Below, in pieces: positions 18,336 through 27,114 of a DNA stretch of 64,000 nt. The stretch lies in the NCBI RefSeq assembly GCF_014252955.1, contig NZ_JACMIA010000001.1:1302001-1366000 (forward strand), in the 5' to 3' direction. The notes under the pieces were generated by a model. The model ran no database searches. It had not been told where the DNA came from and was given only the letters and a program-made list of their open reading frames with translations. Source of the stretch: Stappia sp. 28M-7. Its GTDB lineage: Bacteria; Pseudomonadota; Alphaproteobacteria; Rhizobiales; Stappiaceae. How positions within the stretch are numbered: position 1 is the stretch's first letter; every line of letters begins with the position of its first letter. A program made the translations under genes and the position numbers.

Positions 18336-19631
18336 GTGGCGATCCGCCTGTCCACCAGCGCAACCGGCTTCAAGGCCGACTTCGACGCCCTCCTGTCCAG
18401 CAAGCGCGAGGCATCCGCCGATGTCGACGCGGCGGTGCGCGACATCATTGAGGCCGTGAAGCAGCACGGCGATGCGGCGCTTCTCGACTACACGCGCCGC
18501 TTCGACCGGCTGGAGGCGGAAAGCCTGGCGGACCTGACCGTCACCGCCGAGGAGATCGAGGAGGCGGTGAAGAAGGTCGACCCGCGCACGCTCGACGCGC
18601 TGAAGCTGGCCCGCGACCGGATCGCCTCCCATCACGCCCGCCAGATGCCGGCGGACGACCGCTACACCGATCCGCTCGGCGTCGAGCTCGGCTCGCGCTG
18701 GACGGCCATCGAGGCGGTCGGCCTTTACGTGCCCGGCGGCACGGCCAGCTATCCGTCCTCGGTGCTGATGAACGCGGTCCCCGCCGGCGTTGCCGGCGTG
18801 TCGCGCATGGTCATGTGCGTGCCGAGCCCGGACGGCGCGCTCAACCCGCTCGTGCTCGCCGCCGCCCACCTTGCCGGGGTCACCGAGATCTACCGCATCG
18901 GCGGGGCGCAGGCCGTCGCGGCCCTGGCCTTCGGGACTGAGACCATCCGTCCGGTCTCCAAGATCGTCGGTCCGGGCAATGCCTATGTCGCCGCCGCCAA
19001 GCGCCGGGTGTTCGGCACGGTCGGCATCGACATGATCGCCGGTCCCTCCGAGATCCTGGTCGTTGCGGACGGGGCCAACGATCCGGACTGGATCGCTGCC
19101 GATCTCCTGTCCCAGGCCGAGCATGACACCAGCGCCCAGTCGATCCTGATCACCGACGACGCGGGCTTTGCCGAGGCCGTCGAGAAGGCGGTCGAGCGCC
19201 AGTTGAAGACCCTGCCGCGCGCCGATGTCGCCGGCTCCAGCTGGGCCGATTTCGGCGCGGTCATCACCGTCTCGTCGATGGACGAGGCGCCCGCGCTCGT
19301 CGATGCCATCGCCCCGGAGCATCTGGAGCTGGCGGTGGAGGATCCCGAGGCCCTGTTCGCGCGCATCCGCAATGTCGGTGCCGTCTTCCTCGGCCGCCAC
19401 ACGCCCGAGGCCATCGGCGATTATGTCGGCGGTTCCAACCACGTACTGCCGACGGCACGTTCGGCCCGCTTTTCCTCCGGCCTGTCGGTGCTCGACTTCG
19501 TCAAGCGCACCTCGATCCTGCGCTGCAATGCGGAGAACCTGCGCGCCCTCGGCCCGGCGGCGATTGCGCTTGCCGAGGCGGAGGGCCTTGCCGCCCACGG
19601 CCGCTCGGTCGCCATCCGCCTCAATCTTTGA
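18336..19631 (+). CDS. hisD: Histidinol dehydrogenase
   Basis: The enzyme oxidises L-histidinol to L-histidine in two NAD-dependent steps, the last reactions of histidine synthesis. The 431-residue length is normal. The signature VGPGNAYVAAAKRRVFG leading into GIDMIAGPSEILV is present near residue 210, followed by AEHDTSAQ and the conserved PEHLEL. A GTG start at 18336 is chosen because GGAG lies 9 bp before it and the family N-terminus fits; the frame is open further upstream inside the preceding gene. Confidence 0.97.
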   Translation: MAIRLSTSATGFKADFDALLSSKREASADVDAAVRDIIEAVKQHGDAALLDYTRRFDRLEAESLADLTVTAEEIEEAVKKVDPRTLDALKLARDRIASHHARQMPADDRYTDPLGVELGSRWTAIEAVGLYVPGGTASYPSSVLMNAVPAGVAGVSRMVMCVPSPDGALNPLVLAAAHLAGVTEIYRIGGAQAVAALAFGTETIRPVSKIVGPGNAYVAAAKRRVFGTVGIDMIAGPSEILVVADGANDPDWIAADLLSQAEHDTSAQSILITDDAGFAEAVEKAVERQLKTLPRADVAGSSWADFGAVITVSSMDEAPALVDAIAPEHLELAVEDPEALFARIRNVGAVFLGRHTPEAIGDYVGGSNHVLPTARSARFSSGLSVLDFVKRTSILRCNAENLRALGPAAIALAEAEGLAAHGRSVAIRLNL

Positions 19632-19761
19632 GCCGGGCCAGGCGCCGCGCCGCGGCGCGGACCGCTTGTCGGACCGGCCATGGACGCGCTAGGTGTTGGA
19701 GCAGTCGCTGACGGGCGCGCCGGAACCACGGTGCAGGCAATGGAGGGCGCAAGCGCAGGTC

Positions 19762-20241
19762 ATGGGACAGAACAACAGCGCCCGGCTGGTTGCGGTGGAG
19801 CTCGATGAAGCCTCCATCCTTCGCTCCACGCCCGACGTGGAGCATGAGCGCGCGGTCGCGATCTACGACCTCATCGAGGAAAACGAGTTTGAGCCGCTCG
19901 GCGATGACGGCGGTCCCTACCGGCTGAAACTGTCGCTCGTCGAAAAGCGTCTGGTCTTTCTGGTCGAGCGCGAGGAGGGCGAGCCGGTCGTCACCCACAT
20001 CCTCTCCCTGACCCCGCTGCGCAAGGTGGTGAAGGACTACTTCCTGATCTGCGAGAGCTATTTCGAGGCGATCAAGACGGCGACCCCCAGCCAGATCGAG
20101 GCCATCGACATGGGTCGCCGCGGTGTCCACAACGAGGGTTCGCGCATCCTGATGGAGCGTCTGGAGGGCAAGATCCGAGTGGACATGCAGACAGCCCGCC
20201 GTCTCTTCACTCTCGTCTGCGCCCTGCACTGGAAGGGTTAG
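19762..20241 (+). CDS. UPF0262 family protein
   Basis: A 159-residue protein of the UPF0262 family, conserved next to hisD in alphaproteobacteria. Typical segments are [14 protein letters not shown] near residue 28 and [14 protein letters not shown] near 93. The function is unknown. The length equals the family norm when the ATG at 19762 is used. Its TAG stop lies at the outer edge of the MITE-like inverted repeat that follows, so the insertion abuts or supplies the stop codon. Confidence 0.88.
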   Translation: MGQNNSARLVAVELDEASILRSTPDVEHERAVAIYDLIEENEFEPLGDDGGPYRLKLSLVEKRLVFLVEREEGEPVVTHILSLTPLRKVVKDYFLICESYFEAIKTATPSQIEAIDMGRRGVHNEGSRILMERLEGKIRVDMQTARRLFTLVCALHWKG

Positions 20242-20511
20242 AGCCCTTCCGACCAATTCGAAGCCATTCTGACGGAGCGATTTTGTGACAAGGTCAAGCA
20301 AAGGCACGCAGGTCGTATCTGGATACGGACAAGGGGCTTTGCGCTGGAATTGGCGCAAAATCGCCCGTCCCGCAGGGCTTCCGATTGGCGGGCGCCCGAC
20401 GTCGACCCGATCTTGCCCGATGCTACGGCATCGCGCGGCGACCGTTTCGACGCCGGATCGCCGCCCCAATCGAGAAGCAGAATTGACTTCGAATTGGTCG
20501 AAAGGGCTCTA
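20239..20511. mobile_element. MITE-like element with about 33-bp inverted terminal repeats
   Basis: A 273-bp segment bounded by imperfect inverted repeats at 20239-20271 and 20479-20511 (outer ends TAGAGCCCTTCCGACCAATT and, on the other strand, TAGAGCCCTTTCGACCAATT). TA occurs at each edge, consistent with a TA target duplication as made by IS630/Tc1-mariner or some IS5-group transposases. No transposase is encoded inside. It sits exactly between the UPF0262 and phosphatase genes, which normally adjoin in this conserved block. Non-autonomous mobility is inferred. Confidence 0.65.
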
Positions 20512-20514
20512 GGC

Positions 20515-21015
20515 ATGTCAGGGCCGGGGGACGTACCCGGTAAGATCCCCGACATGGTACCCGGCACCGTCTCCTCGGCGGCGCCGGGAGCGGTGCTTTT
20601 CGCCTGCGGCATGAATGCGGTGCGCTCGCCGATGGCGGCGGCGATCCTCGCCAAGCTGTTTCCCGGCCGCGTCTACGTGAAGTCCTGCGGCGTGCGCGCC
20701 GGCGAGCCCGATCCCTTCGTCGAGGCGGTGATGAGCGAGATCGGCTGCGATCTTGCCGCGCACCGGCCGAAAACCTTCGAGGATCTCGACGAGTCTGGCT
20801 TCGACCTGGTTGTGACGCTGGCGCCGGAGGCTCATCACAAGGCGCTGGAAATGACGCGCACGGACGCGGTCGAGGTCGAGTACTGGCCGACGCCCGATCC
20901 CACGCTCGCCACCGGATCGCGCGACCAGATCCTCGACAGCTACCGCGCCGTCCGCGACCTGCTCATGACCCGCATCAAGAAGCGTTTCGGCTGGACCGCG
21001 ACCCCGGGCGGATAG
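20515..21015 (+). CDS. Low-molecular-weight phosphotyrosine phosphatase/arsenate reductase-like protein
   Basis: A 166-residue protein. After a Pro/Gly-rich leader of about 25 residues the CX5RS phosphate loop appears (CGMNAVRS), and the catalytic Asp is in WPTPDPT near residue 125. It fits the LMW-PTP fold and probably removes phosphate from Tyr or another small phosphorylated substrate; an arsenate reductase role is less likely. It is part of the conserved hisD-UPF0262-phosphatase-infA order. The ATG at 20515 begins 4 bp after the MITE-like element, so its natural upstream region has been replaced. Confidence 0.85.
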   Translation: MSGPGDVPGKIPDMVPGTVSSAAPGAVLFACGMNAVRSPMAAAILAKLFPGRVYVKSCGVRAGEPDPFVEAVMSEIGCDLAAHRPKTFEDLDESGFDLVVTLAPEAHHKALEMTRTDAVEVEYWPTPDPTLATGSRDQILDSYRAVRDLLMTRIKKRFGWTATPGG

Positions 21016-21127
21016 GGCCCGCGCCCGGCCTCTGCACAGCCGCGGATTTTCGCGAATCCTTCTGTTCCCTTTCTCGGCCCGATCCGTTAGGTTCCCGCCA
21101 CATCTGGCTCGATAATCAGGAATCCAT

Positions 21128-21346
21128 ATGGCCAAGGAAGAAGTACTTGAATTTCCGGGGGTGGTCACCGAACTGCTTCCGAACGCGACGTTCCGCGTGA
21201 AGCTCGAAAACGACCACGAAATCATTGCCCACACGGCAGGGCGCATGCGCAAGAACCGTATTCGCGTTCTGGCCGGCGACCGCGTGCTTGTCGAAATGAC
21301 GCCCTACGACCTGACCAAGGGGCGCATCACCTACCGTTTCAAGTGA
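21128..21346 (+). CDS. infA: Translation initiation factor IF-1
   Basis: A 72-residue S1/OB-fold protein that binds the ribosomal A site during initiation. The sequence is nearly textbook ([20 protein letters not shown] at the start, [16 protein letters not shown] in the middle, [10 protein letters not shown] at the end). AGGAA precedes the ATG. It is followed by maf at a 55-bp distance, the standard order in alphaproteobacteria. A short GGGCC/GGCCC hairpin lies at 21354-21367 between the two. Confidence 0.98.
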   Translation: MAKEEVLEFPGVVTELLPNATFRVKLENDHEIIAHTAGRMRKNRIRVLAGDRVLVEMTPYDLTKGRITYRFK

Positions 21347-21401
21347 TGCAGCAGGGCCAAACGGCCCGGTCCGTCACCCGCGACAGAGAGACAGCGGTCC
21401 G

Positions 21402-22085
21402 ATGATCGCCGCAGCTTCCGACGAGAGCAATACCGACGGGATCCGTGCCAAGGGCGCGCGCCCGACGCTTGTGCTTGCCTCCGGCTCGCCGCGTCGTCTG
21501 GCACTGCTCCAGCAGATCGGCATCGATCCCGACACGCTCCTGCCTGCCGATATCGACGAGACGCCGCGCCGGGGCGAGACCCCGCGTGCGCTGGCGCAGC
21601 GCCTGGCGCGCACCAAGGCCGAGGTGGCGCGGCGCGCCGCCGACCGCAATGCCGCCAATGTCGACGGGCTGGTGCTTGCCGCGGATACCGTTGTCGCGGT
21701 CGGTCGCCGCATCCTGCCCAAGGCGGAAACCCACGAGCAGGCTCGCGCCTGCCTGGAGCTGCTGTCGGGGCGCGGTCACCGGGTCTATACCGCGCTGTGC
21801 ATCAGCGCGCCGAAGGACGTGGTGCGTCAGCGCCTTGTCGAAACGCGCGTGCGCTTCAAGCGCCTCTCGCGCGCAGAGATCAATGCCTATCTCGACAGCG
21901 GCGAGTGGCGCGGCAAGGCCGGCGGCTACGCGATCCAGGGGCTTGCGGGCGCCTTCGTCGCCAAGCTGGTCGGCTCCTATTCCAACGTGGTCGGCCTGCC
22001 GCTGCACGAGACGGCCAACATGCTGGCCGGCCTCAAGTATCCGGTTCTCGCCGGCTGGGCCGACCCGGCCGCGATCCGGCCCTGA
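21402..22085 (+). CDS. maf: Maf family nucleoside triphosphate pyrophosphatase
   Basis: A 227-residue Maf protein that hydrolyses non-canonical or excess nucleoside triphosphates to monophosphates and has been linked to septum formation. The N-terminal signature [16 protein letters not shown] is at about residue 25, [15 protein letters not shown] near 90 and [14 protein letters not shown] near 175. There is a longer N-terminal leader than usual (about 20 residues); an internal start is possible but no better RBS is visible. It follows infA. Confidence 0.95.
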   Translation: MIAAASDESNTDGIRAKGARPTLVLASGSPRRLALLQQIGIDPDTLLPADIDETPRRGETPRALAQRLARTKAEVARRAADRNAANVDGLVLAADTVVAVGRRILPKAETHEQARACLELLSGRGHRVYTALCISAPKDVVRQRLVETRVRFKRLSRAEINAYLDSGEWRGKAGGYAIQGLAGAFVAKLVGSYSNVVGLPLHETANMLAGLKYPVLAGWADPAAIRP

Positions 22086-22242
22086 TCCCGCTTCCCGTCT
22101 CCCGGCGCGCCCTATGCTGCGGCAGGGGCAATTCCCGCTTGGCCTTGCCGGCGGTTCCTTGCCATAACGGGGCGGGTCACGGCGGATGGGGTGCGCCCTG
22201 CGCCCTTTGCCGCAGGATGATCATGCGAAGCGGGGAATATCG

Positions 22243-23754
22243 ATGAATCTCGCAGCCTGGCTGGCGCGGGCCGGAAGGTCGCGCGCGGATGCGGTCGCCC
22301 TGGCGCGCGGCGGCTCGCCGGTCGCCAGCTACCGCGACTTTGCCGGCCGCTCGGCCCGGCTTGCCGGCAGCCTCCTCTCCCATTACGGCCTGTCGCGCGG
22401 GGACCGGGTCGCCATCGTGGCGAAGAACGGTCCGCATTATCTCGAGGCGCTCTACGCCGTGTGGTGGGCGGGCCTAGTCGCGGTTCCGGTCAACGTCAAG
22501 CTGCACAGCGCCGAGATCGGCTGGATCCTGGAGAATTGCGGCGCGCGTCTTGCCCTCGTCAGCTCGGGCATGGAGGCGGATGTCGCCGCCTATGCGCCGG
22601 AGGATCTGCGCGATGTGGTGACGCTCGGCGGGCCGCAGTTCTGGTCGCTGGTCGCCGGCGAACCGGCTCCGCTCGCCGAGGCCGCACCCGACGATCTCGC
22701 CTGGCTGTTCTACACCTCCGGCACCACCGGCCGGCCCAAGGGGGCGATGCTCAGCCACCGCAACCTGGCGGCCATGAGCCTTGCCTATCTCACCGATGTC
22801 GATCCGGTGGCGGAGGGCGACACGTTGCTCCATGCCGCGCCGATGAGCCACGGCTCGGGCCTTTATGCCATGGCCCATGTCATGCGCTTCGGCATCAATG
22901 CGGTCGCCGAGTCGGGCGGCTTCGAGGCGGACGAGGTGCTGGAGATCGTCTCGCGCAGCCGCGGCGTGTCGATGTTTGCAGCCCCCACCATGATCCGCCG
23001 GCTGACCGAGTGCCCGATGGAGGCGATGACGGAGAACATCCGCACCATCGTCTGGGGCGGCGCGCCGATGCATGTTGCGGACACCCGCCGGGCGATCGAC
23101 CGCTTCGGCCCGCGCTTTGCCCAGATCTACGGCCAGGGCGAGACGCCGATGACCGGCACCGTCCTGTCGAAGGCGGATATCGCCAACCGCGACCATCCGC
23201 GCTGGGAGGCGCGCCTTGCCAGCGCCGGCCTCGTCAGCTCCGTTGTCGAGATGCGGATCGACGGGGCGAGCGCCGATCACGGCGAGACCGGCGAGATCCT
23301 GGTGCGCGGCGACACGGTGATGCTCGGCTACTGGGACAATCCGGAAGCGAGTGCCGAGGCGCTGCGCGGCGGCTGGCTCCATACCGGCGATGTCGGCAGT
23401 TTCGATGCGGACGGCTATCTGACGCTGCTCGACCGCTCGAAGGACGTGATCATCTCCGGCGGCACCAACATCTACCCGCGCGAGGTGGAGGAGGTGCTGC
23501 TGACCCATCCGGGCGTGCGCGAGGTCTCCGTCATCGGCCGGCCGGATGCCGAATGGGGAGAAAGCGTCGTTGCCTGCTATGCGGGCGATGCGGAGCCGGG
23601 CGAGCTCGATGCGCTGTGCCTGGAGCACATTGCCCGCTTCAAGCGGCCCAAGGACTATCTGCACCTGCCCGAGCTGCCGAAGAACAACTACGGCAAGATC
23701 CTCAAGACCGAGCTGAGAGCAATGGACCAGCGCCGGGTGCGGCGCGGCGGCTGA
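22243..23754 (+). CDS. AMP-binding acyl-CoA synthetase
   Basis: A 503-residue adenylate-forming enzyme that activates a carboxylic acid to its CoA thioester through an acyl-AMP. The P-loop-like motif FYTSGTTGRPKGAMLSH is near residue 162, YGQGE near 300, LHTGDVGSFDADGYL near 380 and the catalytic C-terminal Lys in PKNNYGKILK near 487. The chain length of the substrate is not evident. It lies between maf and yacG on the same strand, an unusual place for this family. The ATG at 22243 matches the family N-terminus. Confidence 0.92.
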   Translation: MNLAAWLARAGRSRADAVALARGGSPVASYRDFAGRSARLAGSLLSHYGLSRGDRVAIVAKNGPHYLEALYAVWWAGLVAVPVNVKLHSAEIGWILENCGARLALVSSGMEADVAAYAPEDLRDVVTLGGPQFWSLVAGEPAPLAEAAPDDLAWLFYTSGTTGRPKGAMLSHRNLAAMSLAYLTDVDPVAEGDTLLHAAPMSHGSGLYAMAHVMRFGINAVAESGGFEADEVLEIVSRSRGVSMFAAPTMIRRLTECPMEAMTENIRTIVWGGAPMHVADTRRAIDRFGPRFAQIYGQGETPMTGTVLSKADIANRDHPRWEARLASAGLVSSVVEMRIDGASADHGETGEILVRGDTVMLGYWDNPEASAEALRGGWLHTGDVGSFDADGYLTLLDRSKDVIISGGTNIYPREVEEVLLTHPGVREVSVIGRPDAEWGESVVACYAGDAEPGELDALCLEHIARFKRPKDYLHLPELPKNNYGKILKTELRAMDQRRVRRGG

Positions 23755-23869
23755 GCATCGTCCGTAGCACCGCGCGCCTGCCCGCTGACGTTGCGGTCGA
23801 CGTCGGCGGAGCGCTCCAGTATAGCTGGGGCAGGATGAACCGGCCCTGCTTCGGGCCGAGGGAGAAAAT

Positions 23870-24097
23870 ATGACGAGCGCACAGGACGAAGGCAAACAGC
23901 AGAGGCGGGCGCGGCCCTGTCCTGGCTGCGGCAAGCTGTCGGTGGAGCGCTACCATCCCTTCTGTTCGGCGCGCTGCGCCGATGTCGATCTCAATCGCTG
24001 GCTGTCCGGCAGCTACAGCGTGCCGGTGGTGGAGCTTGAGCCGGAAGACCTTGCCGCGCTGGAGGCAGCGCAGGAGAAGCTCGAGAACCGGGAGTGA
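23870..24097 (+). CDS. yacG: DNA gyrase inhibitor YacG, zinc-binding
   Basis: A 75-residue protein with four Cys that bind zinc: CPGC near residue 18 and CSARC near residue 36, followed by the family motif [13 protein letters not shown]. YacG proteins inhibit DNA gyrase by binding GyrB. The gene is the usual end of the infA-maf block and in related genomes is commonly next to tRNA-Phe. Here tRNA-Phe lies 7.5 kb downstream, after an envelope gene cluster. Confidence 0.94.
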   Translation: MTSAQDEGKQQRRARPCPGCGKLSVERYHPFCSARCADVDLNRWLSGSYSVPVVELEPEDLAALEAAQEKLENRE

Positions 24098-24212
24098 CGC
24101 AGGGGATTGCGCTGGTTTGTGACCCGCATCACCCCGCCATCGCGTCAAGACGATAGGGTAGCAACGAGACGAGCGGCAGATCCGCTTGCGATCCGCCGAC
24201 AGGAGACTGGAT

Positions 24213-25046
24213 ATGGCCATGACCTTCCGCCCCCTTGCCGTTGCCGTTGCGACCCTCATCGCCGTGGCGGGCCAGCCGGCTTTCGCCAGCGAGCCCGTCG
24301 GCGTTGCCAGCGCCGTCAACCAGAGCGCCCAGAGCCAGCGAGGCGGCGCGCGCATGCGCACCATCCGTATCGGCACCGACTTCGTGAATCGTGAAAAGAT
24401 CGAGACCGGCGCCTCGGGCCTCGTGCAGGTCCTGCTGGCCGACGGGTCCAACTTCGTGGTGGGTCCCAATTCCAGTCTCGTCATCGACGAGTTCGTCTAT
24501 TCGCCGTCCGCCGGCACGGGGCGCATCGTCGCCACCTTCGGCCGGGGCGTCGCCCGCTATGTCGGCGGGCGCATCTCCAAGCAGCGCGGCGGCGTCACCA
24601 TCAACACCCGCCAGGGCACCATCGGCGTGCGCGGCGGTATGGCCAATCTCGTCGACCGCGGCGGCCAGACGGTGTTCTCCTTCCTCTATGGCAAGGACCT
24701 GACCTTCACCGGCCGCAACGGTAAGACGACCCGTGTCTACCGGCCGGGCTTCTCGATCTTCGCCAATGGCGGGCAGGGCGCCACCCAGCGCACGCCCGGC
24801 TCGGTGGTCGCCGATGTCAACCGCATCCTGCAGGGCAACCGTCCCTCTGGCAGCCGCCCGACCGCCAGCCAGCTTGCCCGCTTCTCCGCGGTCAACTCGG
24901 CGCTGCCGCCTGCGTCCGAGGCGCAGTATCCCGCGCCGGTGCTGAGAAGCGTGCCGACCGGGACGGATCCGCGCGATGTCAATCACGCCAACTCCGTCTA
25001 CATCAAGTCGAATACCCCCACCTATTGCGTCGGCTACTCCTGCTAG
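24213..25046 (+). CDS. Secreted FecR-domain protein
   Basis: A 277-residue exported protein with a signal peptide (cut about residue 26, after AFAS). Residues about 35-165 form a FecR domain with LVQVLLADGSNFVVGPNSSL, FVYSPSAGTG and GTIGVRGGMANL. The C-terminal third is low-complexity and ends with two Cys (YCVGYSC). It lacks the membrane anchor of sigma-regulator FecR proteins, so it is probably periplasmic or surface-exposed. It is paralogous to the N-terminal part of the large protein at 28579. The start at 24213 has AGGAG 7 bp upstream. Function unknown. Confidence 0.8.
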   Translation: MAMTFRPLAVAVATLIAVAGQPAFASEPVGVASAVNQSAQSQRGGARMRTIRIGTDFVNREKIETGASGLVQVLLADGSNFVVGPNSSLVIDEFVYSPSAGTGRIVATFGRGVARYVGGRISKQRGGVTINTRQGTIGVRGGMANLVDRGGQTVFSFLYGKDLTFTGRNGKTTRVYRPGFSIFANGGQGATQRTPGSVVADVNRILQGNRPSGSRPTASQLARFSAVNSALPPASEAQYPAPVLRSVPTGTDPRDVNHANSVYIKSNTPTYCVGYSC

Positions 25047-25243
25047 CGGATTGCGCGCATCTTGCGGGGATGAGCGGGATACTTGTGCCCTGACGCGGCT
25101 GGAATGGTTGATCTGCCCCCGGCAAGCTGGCAGTCTCGCGATTGCGAATGCGGGGATCCGGGGCGCGGTGCCTTCCCCTTGTCGGTAGCCTGGGCAGTCG
25201 CCGCATCGACGGTGCGCGGCCTCATCTTGCGGGAGTGGACGGT

Positions 25244-26881
25244 ATGCGGGTTGCTTCTTTCGGCGCGGCCGTGCTGGCTGCTGCGGGCGGCGTGGTGCTG
25301 TCGGCGTCCCTTGCTGTCGCGCCGGCACAGGCCGATTACGCCCTGACGATCCTTCACATCAACGACCTGCACTCGCGCCTGGAGCCGATCAACAAGTACG
25401 ATTCCACCTGCGGCGCCGAGGATGACGCGGCGGGCAAGTGCTTCGGCGGCATCGCCCGCGTCAAGAGCAAGATCGACGAGCGCCGCTCGGCCCTTTCCGC
25501 TGCCGGCCGCAACGTGCTGACGCTCGATGCCGGCGACCAGTTCCAGGGCTCGCTGTTCTACACGACCTACAAGGGCGCCGCGGCGGCCGAGTTCATGAAC
25601 ATGATCGGCTTCGACGCGATGGCCGTCGGCAATCACGAGTTCGACGACGGCCCGGCCGGTCTCGCCGCCTTCCTGGACAAGGTCGATACCAAGGTCCTGT
25701 CCGGCAATATCGAGGTGGAGAACGAGCCGACGCTGAAGGGCAGGGTGCCCGGAACGCTGGTGCTCGAGATCGGCGGCCAGAAGGTCGGCATCGTCTCGGT
25801 GCTGGCCGAGGATACGGTCGAAACCTCCTCGCCCGGCCCCAACGTCTTCTTCCAGCGCGCCGAGACCTATCTGAAGGGCGCGGTCGAGGGTCTGCAGGCT
25901 GCCGGTGTCGACAAGATTGTCGCGCTGACCCATATGGGCCTGCCGCGCGACATGGAGATCGCCGCCCGCGTGCCGGGCATCGACGTCATCGTCGGCGGCC
26001 ACTCGCACACGCTGCTGTCCAACACCCATGAGGGCGCCGCCGGTCCCTATCCGGTGCTGGTGCAGAACCCGGCGGGCCGCCAGGTGCCCATCGTCCAGGC
26101 CTACGCCTATGGCAAGTTCCTGGGCGAGATCGAGATCGTCTTCGACGATGCCGGCAACGTCACCTCGGCGACCGGCAATCCGATCCTGCTCGACGCCTCG
26201 GTGCCGGCCGACAAGGCGGTCGGCGCGCGTCTTGGCGAACTCGCCGCTCCGCTCGAGGAGCTGCGCGCCAAGGTGATCGGCAGCACCGCCGAGACCATCG
26301 ACGGCTCGCGCGACACCTGCCGCGCCGGCGAGTGCACCATGGGTACCCTCATCGCCGATGCCATGCTGGAGCGCTCGCGCGGGCAGGGCGTGCAGATCGC
26401 CATCCAGAACGGCGGCGGCATCCGCGCCTCCATCGATGCCGGCGAGGTCACCATGGGCGAGGTGCTGACGGTGCTGCCCTTCCAGAACACGCTCGCCACC
26501 TTCCAGCTCAAGGGCCGCGATATCGTCGCCGCGCTGGAAAACGGCGTTTCGCAGGTGGAGGAGGGCGCCGGTCGCTTCCCGCAGGTCGCCGGCATCCGCT
26601 TTACCTGGACGCGCGCGCGCAAGCCGGGCGACGGCCGCATCATCCAGGTCGAGGTCGCGGAAGAGGGCGGCTGGCAGCCGCTCGACATGGACAAGACCTA
26701 TGTGGTGGCCACCAACAACTACATGCGCGGCGGCGGCGACGGCTACAAGATCTTCGCCGAGGCCGGCACCAATGCCTACGACTACGGGCCGGGGCTGGAG
26801 ACGGTGGTGGCGGACTACATCAGCGCGCTGCCCGAAGGCTACAAGCCCTATACCGACGGCCGGGTCCGCGAGGTCCAGTAA
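25244..26881 (+). CDS. Periplasmic 5'-nucleotidase/2',3'-cyclic phosphodiesterase family protein (UshA-like)
   Basis: A 545-residue exported metallophosphatase. A signal peptide of about 27 residues ends in PAQA. The metallophos domain shows LHINDLHSR, TLDAGDQFQGS, GNHEFDDG and VGGHSHT, the dinuclear-metal ligands of the 5'-nucleotidase family. The C-terminal domain has NGGGIRASI and NNYMRGGGDGY for nucleotide binding. It should release phosphate and nucleoside from nucleotides in the periplasm. The ATG at 25244 follows GGGAG; the frame is open further upstream. Two Cys near residue 45 and 60 may form a disulfide. Confidence 0.92.
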   Translation: MRVASFGAAVLAAAGGVVLSASLAVAPAQADYALTILHINDLHSRLEPINKYDSTCGAEDDAAGKCFGGIARVKSKIDERRSALSAAGRNVLTLDAGDQFQGSLFYTTYKGAAAAEFMNMIGFDAMAVGNHEFDDGPAGLAAFLDKVDTKVLSGNIEVENEPTLKGRVPGTLVLEIGGQKVGIVSVLAEDTVETSSPGPNVFFQRAETYLKGAVEGLQAAGVDKIVALTHMGLPRDMEIAARVPGIDVIVGGHSHTLLSNTHEGAAGPYPVLVQNPAGRQVPIVQAYAYGKFLGEIEIVFDDAGNVTSATGNPILLDASVPADKAVGARLGELAAPLEELRAKVIGSTAETIDGSRDTCRAGECTMGTLIADAMLERSRGQGVQIAIQNGGGIRASIDAGEVTMGEVLTVLPFQNTLATFQLKGRDIVAALENGVSQVEEGAGRFPQVAGIRFTWTRARKPGDGRIIQVEVAEEGGWQPLDMDKTYVVATNNYMRGGGDGYKIFAEAGTNAYDYGPGLETVVADYISALPEGYKPYTDGRVREVQ

Positions 26882-26890
26882 GCCATGCCC

Positions 26891-26920
26891 GCAGCCGGCG
26901 CCTGCATTGGTGCCGGCTGC
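26891..26920 (+). terminator. Hairpin after the 5'-nucleotidase gene
   Basis: A 12-bp stem (GCAGCCGGCGCC / GGTGCCGGCTGC, one G-T pair) with a TGCATT loop begins 10 bp after the stop. It is strong but not followed by a T-run, so a terminator role is uncertain. Confidence 0.45.
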
Positions 26921-27114
26921 GCCGGTGCCGTCCGCCTGATCGAACCAGCCCGGGCCGCCTCGCGACAAGCGCGGGAGCGGGCCTGAAAGGCTGGATGTGC
27001 CCGGAATGCAACATGACCCTCATTATTTGACAGGGCCTATCCTTTGGGCGGGACTCTCGCCGGGCACGTAACGTAATCTCCCCCCGTTCAAGACATGACT
27101 TTTGGAGGGGGCTC

